A stretch of 64,000 nucleotides of DNA from Streptomyces sp. AJS327. Lineage in GTDB: Bacteria; Actinomycetota; Actinomycetes; Streptomycetales; Streptomycetaceae. The translations under genes and the position numbers were made by a program. The DNA lies in contig NZ_SKBR01000002.1 of assembly GCF_013450295.1 (NCBI RefSeq), positions 1,760,501 to 1,824,500 on the forward strand, written 5' to 3'. Below, piece after piece: positions 1 through 9,000 of the stretch. The notes below the pieces were generated by a model. That model saw only the letters and a program-made list of their open reading frames with translations, searched no databases and had not been told where the DNA came from. Within the stretch, counting starts at the first letter, position 1; each line of letters begins with the position of its first letter.

Positions 1-3000
1 CGGTGGATGTGGGGTGGAGTCTGCTGTCCTCGCGTTCGGTGCTGGAGCACCGTGCGGTGGTGTGGGGTGCGGAGTCGACGGAGCTGAACTCTGGCCTGGC
101 GGCGCTGGGTTCGGACGGGGTGGCGGGCAACGTGGTGTCCGGCACGGTCGATTCCGGCTCTGGTGCGGGTTCGGGTGTGGTGTTTGTGTTCCCGGGTCAG
201 GGTTCGCAGTGGGTGGGGATGGGTCGTGGGTTGTTGGAGTCCTCGCCCGTTTTCGCGGAGCGGTTGGCTGAGTGTGAGGCGGCGTTGGCGGCGTATGTGG
301 AGTGGTCGTTGCGTGAGGTGTTGTGTGGTGTGGATGAGGGGTGGATGGAGCGGGTGGATGTGGTCCAGCCGGTTCTGTGGGGTGTGATGGTCTCCCTGGC
401 GTCTGTGTGGGAGTCGCTGGGTGTTACTCCGTCGGCTGTGGTGGGTCATTCGCAGGGTGAGATCGCGGCCGCTGTGGTGGCGGGTGCGTTGAGCGTGGAG
501 GACGGCGCTCGTGTGGTGGCGTTGCGTTCGCGGTTGATCGGTGAGGTGCTGGCTGGTGGTGGCGGGATGGTGTCGGTCGCGGAGGGTTTGGAGTGGACCG
601 AGGCTGCCGTCGAGAGCGTGGAGGGCGTCTCCGTCGCCGCCGTGAACGGTCCTTCGGCAACCGTCGTGGCGGGCACGGTCTCTGGTCTGGAGGCGTTGGT
701 GGCTCGGGCGGAGGGTGAGGGTGTGCGGGCGCGTTGGGTGCCGGTGGACTACGCCTCGCACTCCGTCCAGGTGGAGGCGATTGAGGAGCGGTTGCGGGAG
801 GTGCTGGCCGGGGTCGCCCCGCGTGAGGCACGCGTCCCGGTGGTGTCGGCGGTCACCGGTGAGGTGATCGATGGCACGGGGATGGATGGGGAGTACTGGT
901 ACACGAACCTGCGTCAGCGTGTGCGCTTCAGTGAGGCGGTCAACGTGGCGCTGGGCATGGGCTGTTCACGCGCCATCGAGGTCAGCGCCCACCCGGTGCT
1001 GACGATGGGTGTGGAGGCCATCGCCGAGGAGGCCGGCATCGAGGCCACCGTGGTTGGGACGTTGCGGCGTGATGAGGAGGAGAACGCCCGACTGATCGCC
1101 AACGCGGCCGAGTTGTGGGTGCGCGGCGTCGAGGTGGACTGGTCGGCGGTCTTCGCCGGACGCGCCGTGCGGTATGTCGACTTGCCGACGTACGCGTTCC
1201 AGCGGGAGCGGTACTGGCTGGAGTCGGCCGGTGGTGTCTCGGACGTCAGTGGGGCGGGTCTGGACTCGGCCGAGCACCCGTTGTTGGGTGCGGCGGTGAG
1301 CCTTGCCTCGGGTGATGGTGTGATGCTGACGGGCCGGTTGTCGTTGCGTACGCATCCGTGGCTGGCGGATCACGCGGTCGCCGGTACCGTCCTGTTCCCG
1401 GGAACGGGCTTTGTGGAGTTGGCTGTTCGGGCGGGTGACGAGGTTGGTTGTGGTCAGCTGAGTGAACTGACGCTTCAGGCGCCGTTGGTGTTGCCGGAGC
1501 AGGGTGCGGTGCAGATTCAGGTGGTGGCTGGTGCCGTGGATGACGGTGGTCATCGTTCGTTGCGTGTCTATTCGCGGCCGGAGGGTTCGGAGGCGGATGG
1601 GGCGTGGGTGTGTCATGCGGAGGGTGTGCTGAGCGCTGAGACGGTGGCTCCCTCGTCGGAGCTGACCGCCTGGCCTCCGGCGGGTGCTGAGAGCGTCGAC
1701 GTCTCCTCGTTCTATGAGGGGGCTGCCGAGGCTGGTTATGGCTATGGTCCGGCGTTCCAGGGGCTGCGGGCGGTGTGGCGGCGCGAGGGTGAGGTGTTCG
1801 CCGAGGTCGCGCTGCCCGAGGAGCGCAGTGCTGAGGCCGCTGGCTTCGGTATCCACCCCGCGTTGCTCGACGCCGCGCTCCACGCCAACGGATTTGGCGA
1901 ATTCGGTGGTGATGGTGGGGAGTTGCGGCTGCCGTTCGCGTGGACGGGGGTGTCCCTGTTCGCGGCTGGCGCCGACCGCGTCCGGGTGCGGATCTCCGCA
2001 GTGGGTGAGGACGGCCTGCGGGTCGAGGTGGCCGACGCGGCGGGACAGCCCGTCGCGGAAGTGCGCTCCCTGGTCCTGCGGCCCGTCTCGGCGGCCGCGC
2101 TGAGCGCCACCGCCCCCGCCGAGGCAGACGACCTGTTCCCCATGGCGTGGAGGACGCTGCCGTTCGATGACGAGGTGGCGGGCGCCGACGTCTGGGCGAT
2201 GCTCGGTAACGAGGACCCCTTCGCCGTCGGCGCGGCGCTCCAGGGTGCCGGGCTCGGCGTGGACGCCTATCCCTCGGTGGAGGGGCTGTGCGCCGTGCTG
2301 GACTCGGGAGTTCCCGCGCCCGCCGTGGCGTTCACCTCCGTGTCGGCGGACGAGGGCGTCGGGCTGGCCGAGGCCGCTCGGGGCGCGACGGTGGAACTGC
2401 TGTCCGTCGTCCAGGAGTGGCTGGACCAGGACGGACTGGCCGACACGCGACTGGTGGTGGTGACGCGGGGCGCGATGGGCGTTGGGGATGACGACGTGGT
2501 CGACCCCGCCGCGGCGCCGCTGTGGGGTCTGATCCGCTCCGCCCAGTCCGAGAACCCGGGCCGTTTCCTGCTGTTGGATCTCGATCCGGTGGACGAGGCG
2601 AGTGTCGACTTCATCGCCGGTGCGGTTTCCGCCGCGCTGGAGGCGGGGGAGTGGCAGCTGGCCATCCGTGGCGAAGAGGTCCTGGTACCCCGGCTCGTGC
2701 GGGCCGCCGACGGCGGCACGCTGGTGCCACCGGCTGGTGTGGCCGCCTGGCGGCTGGACATGACCGAGTCGGGCACGCTGGACAACCTGACGCTCCTGCC
2801 GGCTCCCGAGGCGGAGGCACCCCTCGGCGCCGGTCAGGTGCGACTCGCGATACGCGCGGCGGGGATGAACTTCCGTGACGTGCTGATCAGTCTTGGGATG
2901 TACCCGGGCCAGCCGGTCCTGGGTAACGAGGGCGCCGGTGTCGTGCTGGAGGTCGGCGAGGACGTCACGCACCTTCAGCCGGGTGACCGGGTGATGGGCA

Positions 3001-6000
3001 TCATTCCGCAGGCGTTCGGACCCCTGGTGGTGGCGGACGCGCGGACGCTGGCACCTATGCCGGAGGGGTGGTCGTTTGAGCAGGCGGCGTCGGTGCCGGT
3101 GGTGTTCCTGACGGCGTTCTATGGGCTGGTGGATTTGGGTGGGTTGCGTGCGGGGCAGACGGTGTTGGTGCATGCGGGTGCTGGTGGTGTGGGGATGGCG
3201 GCGATCCAGTTGGCGCGGCATTTCGGTGCGCGGGTGCTGGCGACGGCGAGCCCCGGCAAGTGGCAGGCGCTCCGGGACCTGGGCCTGTCGGATGGGGAGA
3301 TCGCCTCGTCCCGCGACCTGGACTTCCGGGACGCTTTCAAGGAGGCGACTGGCGGGGCCGGGGTGGATGTGGTGCTTAACTCGCTGGCCCGGGAGTTCAC
3401 GGATGCCTCGTTGGAGTTGATGGCGCCGGGTGGGCGGTTTGTGGAGATGGGCAAGACGGATTTGCGGGATCCGGAGGAGTTGGCGCGGCAGTATCCGGGT
3501 GTGGGTTATGAGACGTTTGAGTTGGGTGATGCGGGGGCGGGGCGGATTCATGAGATGTTGACGGAGGTGTTGTCTCTTTTTGAGGGTGGTGTGTTGGAGC
3601 CGTTGCCGGTGCGGGGTTGGGATGTGCGGCGGGCTCCGGAGGCGTTTCGGTTTATGAGTCAGGCGCGGCATGTGGGGAAGGTGGTGTTGCGGATGCCGCG
3701 TGTGTTGGATGGTCGTGGGACGGTGTTGGTGACGGGTGGTACGGGGACGTTGGGTTCGTTGTTGGCGCGGCATTTGGTGGCTGAGTATGGGGTGCGGAAT
3801 TTGGTGTTGACGAGTCGGAGTGGTCCGGGGGCGGTGGGTGCTGGGGAGTTGGTGGCGGAGTTGGCGGAGGCGGGTGCTACCGCGGAGGTGGTGGCGTGTG
3901 ATGTGGCTGATCGGGATGAGTTGGCGGGGGTGTTGGGGTCGATTCCGGTGGGGCGGCCGTTGCGGGGTGTGGTGCATGCGGCGGGTGTGTTGGATGACGG
4001 TTTGGTGGGGTCGTTGTCGGTGGAGCAGGTGGAGCGGGTGTGGCGTCCGAAGGTGGATGCGGCGGTGAATTTGGATGAGTTGACGCGGGGTGCGGATTTG
4101 GATTTGTTTGTGTTGTATTCGTCGGCGTCTGGTGTGTTTGGTGGTCCGGGGCAGGCGAATTATGCGGCGGCGAATGTGTTTTTGGATGCGTTGGCGCGGC
4201 GGCGTTGGGTTGAGGGGTTGGTGGGGTCGTCGATCGCGTGGGGGTTGTGGGAGCAGGCGAGTTCGATGACGGGGCATATGGGGGGTCGTGATCAGGCGCG
4301 GTTGTCGCAGGGTGGTTTGGTGGCGTTGTCGTCGGGTGCGGGGGTGGCGTTGTTTGATCGTGCGGTGGTGGTGGATGAGCCGGTGGTGTTGGCGAGTCCG
4401 TTGGATGTGGGGGCGTTGCGTGGGTTGGTGGCTGGTGGGGGGTTGCCGGGGGTGTTGCGGGGTTTGGTGAGTGCTCCGGTGTCGGTGGCGCGGCGGGTGG
4501 TGGATGTGTCGGCTGGTGGTGGTGATGTGTCGTCGTTGGCGGGGCGTTTGGTGGGGTTGGGTGAGCAGGAGCGGGAGCGGTTCGTGTTGGATGTGGTGCG
4601 GTCGCATGTGGCGGCTGTGTTGGGGCACGCGAACGCGCAGGCGATTGATGCTGAGCGGCCGTTCAAGGATCTGGGGTTCGACAGTTTGACCGCGGTCGAG
4701 TTGCGTAACCGGCTTAACAGCGCGACGGGTCTGCGGTTGCCGGCCACCCTGATCTTCGACCATCCCACCCCCAACACCCTCGCCCTCCACATCCGCTCCC
4801 AGGTCTCCGACGTCGACGTGGCACGGCCCGTGGACGTCCCGACCGCCGCAGTGACGGATGACGAGCCCATCGCGATCGTCGGGATGGCCTGCCGCTTCCC
4901 CGGTGGGATCCACTCGCCGGAGGACCTGTGGCGGCTGGTGGTGGAGGGCGGCGACGCCATCTCCGCCTTCCCCACGGACCGCGACTGGGACCTCGACGGT
5001 CTGTACGACGCCGACCCGGACGCCGTGGGCAAGACCTACGTCCGGGGCGGCGGATTCGTCGACGACGTCGCCGGGTTCGACGCCGGGTTCTTCGGCATCT
5101 CGCCGCGTGAGGCGCTGGCGATGGACCCGCAGCAGCGGCTGCTGCTGGAGACCTCGTGGGAGGCCGTCGAGCGGGCCGGGATCGTGCCGAGCAGCCTGCG
5201 TGGCAGCCGCACCGGCGTCTTCGCCGGTGCCGTCACGGCCGACTACTCCTCCCGCCTGGACCAGGTGCCGGAGGAGATCGAGGGCTTCCTCGTCACCGGC
5301 AGCATGACGAGCGTCACCTCGGGCCGTGTTTCCTACCAGCTCGGTCTGGAGGGCCCGGCGGTGACGGTGGACACCGCCTGTTCCTCCTCGCTGGTGGCCC
5401 TGCACATGGCCGTCCAGTCGCTGCGGCAGGGCGAGTGCGACCTCGCGTTGACCGGTGGTGTGACCGTGATGTGCACCCCGACCGGTTTCGTGGAGTTCGG
5501 CAGGCAGCGCGGCCTGTCCGAGGACGGCCGGTGTAAGGCGTTCTCGGGTGCCGCCGACGGTTTCGGTCCGTCCGAGGGCGTGGGTGTCCTGGTGGTGGAG
5601 CGGTTGTCGGACGCGGTGCGGAACGGGCACAACGTCCTTGCTGTGGTGCGGGGTTCGGCGATCAACCAGGACGGTGCGTCCAACGGTCTGACCGCGCCCA
5701 ATGGCCCCTCGCAGCAGCGGGTGATCCGGCAGGCGCTGGCCAACTCCGGCCTGTCGCCGGCCGATGTGGACGTGGTGGAGGCGCACGGTACGGGGACCTC
5801 GTTGGGTGACCCGATCGAGGCGCAGGCGCTGCTGGCCACCTATGGCCAGGAGCGTCCGGAGGGCCGTCCGCTGTGGCTGGGTTCCGTCAAGTCCAACATC
5901 GGGCACACGCAGTCGGCGGCGGGTGTGGCGGGCGTCATCAAGATGGTGATGGCCATGCGCGAGGGCGTCCTGCCCCGCACCCTGCACGTGGACGAGCCCA

Positions 6001-9000
6001 CCCCGCACGTCGACTGGACCGCCGGGGACGTGGAGTTGCTGACCGAGCAGCGTGAGTGGGCGCCGGGCACGGCGGCGCGTCGGGCGGGTGTGTCCTCGTT
6101 CGGTATCAGTGGCACGAACGCGCACGTGATCGTGGAGTCGGCTCCGGCGGAGACCGAGCGTGGTGCGGTGGTGGTGTCCGGCGGCGAGGGTCTGTCGGGT
6201 TCGCGGGTGTTGCCGTGGCTGGTGTCGGCGCGTTCGGCGGATGCGCTGTCGGCGCAGGCCGCTCGGCTCTCGTCGGCTGTGGCCGACGTTGACCCTGTCG
6301 ACGTGGGGTGGAGTCTGCTCTCCTCGCGTTCGGTGCTGGAGCACCGTGCGGTGGTGTGGGGTGCGGAGTCGACGGAGCTGAACTCCGGCCTGGCGGCGTT
6401 GGGTTCGGGCGGGGTGGCGGGCAACGTGGTGTCCGGCTCTGTCGATTCCGGCTCTGGTGCGGGTTCGGGTGTGGTGTTTGTGTTCCCGGGTCAGGGTTCG
6501 CAGTGGGTGGGGATGGGTCGTGGGTTGTTGGAGTCCTCGCCGGTGTTCGCCCAGCGGTTGGCTGAGTGTGAGGGTGCGTTGGCGGCGTATGTGGGGTGGT
6601 CGTTGCGTGAGGTGTTGTGTGGTGTGGATGAGGGGTGGATGGAGCGGGTGGATGTGGTTCAGCCGGTTCTGTGGGGTGTGATGGTCTCCCTGGCGTCTGT
6701 GTGGGAGTCGCTGGGTGTTACTCCGTCGGCTGTGGTGGGTCATTCGCAGGGTGAGATCGCGGCTGCTGTGGTGGCGGGTGCGTTGAGCGTGGAGGATGGC
6801 GCGCGTGTGGTGGCGTTGCGTTCGCGGTTGATCGGTGAGGTGCTGGCTGGTGGTGGCGGGATGGTGTCGGTCGCGGAGGGTTTGGAGTGGGCCGAGGCTG
6901 CCGTCGAGAGCGTGGAGGGCGTCTCCGTCGCCGCCGTGAACGGTCCTTCGGCGACGGTGGTGGCGGGCACGGTGGCTGGTCTGGAGGCGTTGGTGGCTCG
7001 GGCGGAGGGTGAGGGTGTGCGGGCGCGTTGGGTGCCGGTGGACTACGCCTCGCACAGCATCCAGGTGGAGGCGATTGAGGAGCGGTTGCGGGAGGTGCTG
7101 GCCGGGGTCGCCCCGCGTGAGGCGCGCGTCCCGGTGGTGTCGGCGGTCACCGGTGAGGTGATCGATGGCACGGGGATGGATGGGGAGTACTGGTACACGA
7201 ACCTGCGTCAGCGTGTGCGCTTCAGTGAGGCGGTCAACGTGGCGCTGGGCATGGGCTGTTCACGCGCCGTTGAGGTGAGTGCGCATCCGGTCCTGACGAT
7301 GGGTGTGGAGGCCATCGCCGAGGAGGCCGGTATCGAGGCCACCGTCGTCGGCACGCTGCGGCGTGATGAGGACGAGAACGCCCGACTGATCGCCAACGCG
7401 GCCGAGTTGTGGGTACGCGGCGTCGAGATCGACTGGACCGCGGTGTACTCCGGACGCGCCGTGCGTCACGTCGAGCTGCCCACCTACGCCTTCCAGCATC
7501 AGCGGTACTGGCTGGAGGAGCGGGCTGGCGTGGTCTCGGACGTCAGTGGGGCGGGTCTGGACTCGGCCGAGCACCCGTTGTTGGGTGCGGCGGTGAGCCT
7601 TGCCTCGGGTGATGGTGTGATGCTGACGGGCCGGTTGTCGTTGCGTACGCATCCGTGGCTGGCGGATCACGCGGTCGCCGGTACCGTCCTGTTCCCGGGA
7701 ACGGGCTTTGTGGAGTTGGCTGTTCGGGCGGGTGACGAGGTTGGTTGTGGTCAGCTGAGTGAACTGACGCTTCAGGCGCCGTTGGTGTTGCCGGAGCAGG
7801 GTGCGGTGCAGATTCAGGTGGTGGCTGGTGCCGTGGATGACGGTGGTCATCGTTCGTTGCGTGTCTATTCGCGGCCGGAGGGTTCGGAGGCGGATGGGGC
7901 GTGGGTGTGTCATGCGGAGGGTGTGCTGAGCGCTGAGACGGTGGCTCCCTCGTCGGAGCTGACCGCCTGGCCTCCGGCGGGTGCTGAGAGCGTCGACGTC
8001 TCCTCGTTCTATGAGGGGGCTGCCGAGGCTGGTTATGGCTATGGTCCGGCGTTCCAGGGGCTGCGGGCGGTGTGGCGGCGCGAGGGTGAGGTGTTCGCCG
8101 AGGTCGCGCTGCCCGAGGAGTACAGTGCTGAGGCCGCTGGCTTCGGTATCCACCCCGCGTTGCTCGACGCCGCGCTCCAGGCGAACGGCTTCGGTGAGTT
8201 CGGTGGTGATGGTGGGGAGTTGCGGCTGCCGTTCGCGTGGACGGGGGTGTCCCTGTTCGCGGCGGGCGCCGACCGCGTCCGGGTGCGGATCTCCGCCGCC
8301 AGCGACGAGGCGTTGCGGATCGAGGTGGCGGACAGCACCGGGCAGCCCGTGGCCGAGGTGGGCTCACTCGTCGTACGGCCCATGTCGGCTTCCGCGTTGA
8401 ACACACCCACCGAGTCGGACGACCTGTTCCAGATGGCGTGGACCTCGTTGCCGGTGGTCGACGAGGTGGTGGTCCGTGACGTGTGGGCGATGCTCGGTAG
8501 CGAGGACCCCTTCGCCGTCGGTGCTGGACTTCAGGGGGCCGGGCTGGCGGTGGACGCCTACCCCACCGTGGAGGGACTGCGTGCGGTGTTGGAGGCGGGA
8601 GTTCCCGCGCCCGCCGTGGCGTTCACCTCCGTGTCGGCGGACGAGGGCGTCGGGCTGGCCGAGGCCGCTCGGGGCGCGACGGTGGAACTGCTGTCCGTCG
8701 TCCAGGAGTGGCTGGACCAGGACGGACTGGCCGACACGCGACTGGTGGTGGTGACGCGGGGCGCGATGGGCGTTGGGGATGACGACGTGGTCGACCCCGC
8801 CGCGGCGCCGCTGTGGGGCCTTATCCGCTCCGCGCAGGCGGAGAACCCGGGCCGTTTCCTGCTGTTGGATCTCGATCCGGTGGACGAGGCGAGTGTCGAC
8901 TTCATCGCCGGTGCGGTTTCCGCCGCGCTGGAGGCGGGGGAGTGGCAGCTGGCCATCCGTGGCGAAGAGGTCCTGGTACCCCGGCTGGCGCGACCCGGTA

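Noticed and set aside
966..7055. 2029-codon open frame on the minus strand opposite the PKS gene
   Set aside because: Antisense shadow of GC-rich PKS codons; composition is Arg/His/Gln-rich without any domain, while the plus strand encodes complete PKS domains.
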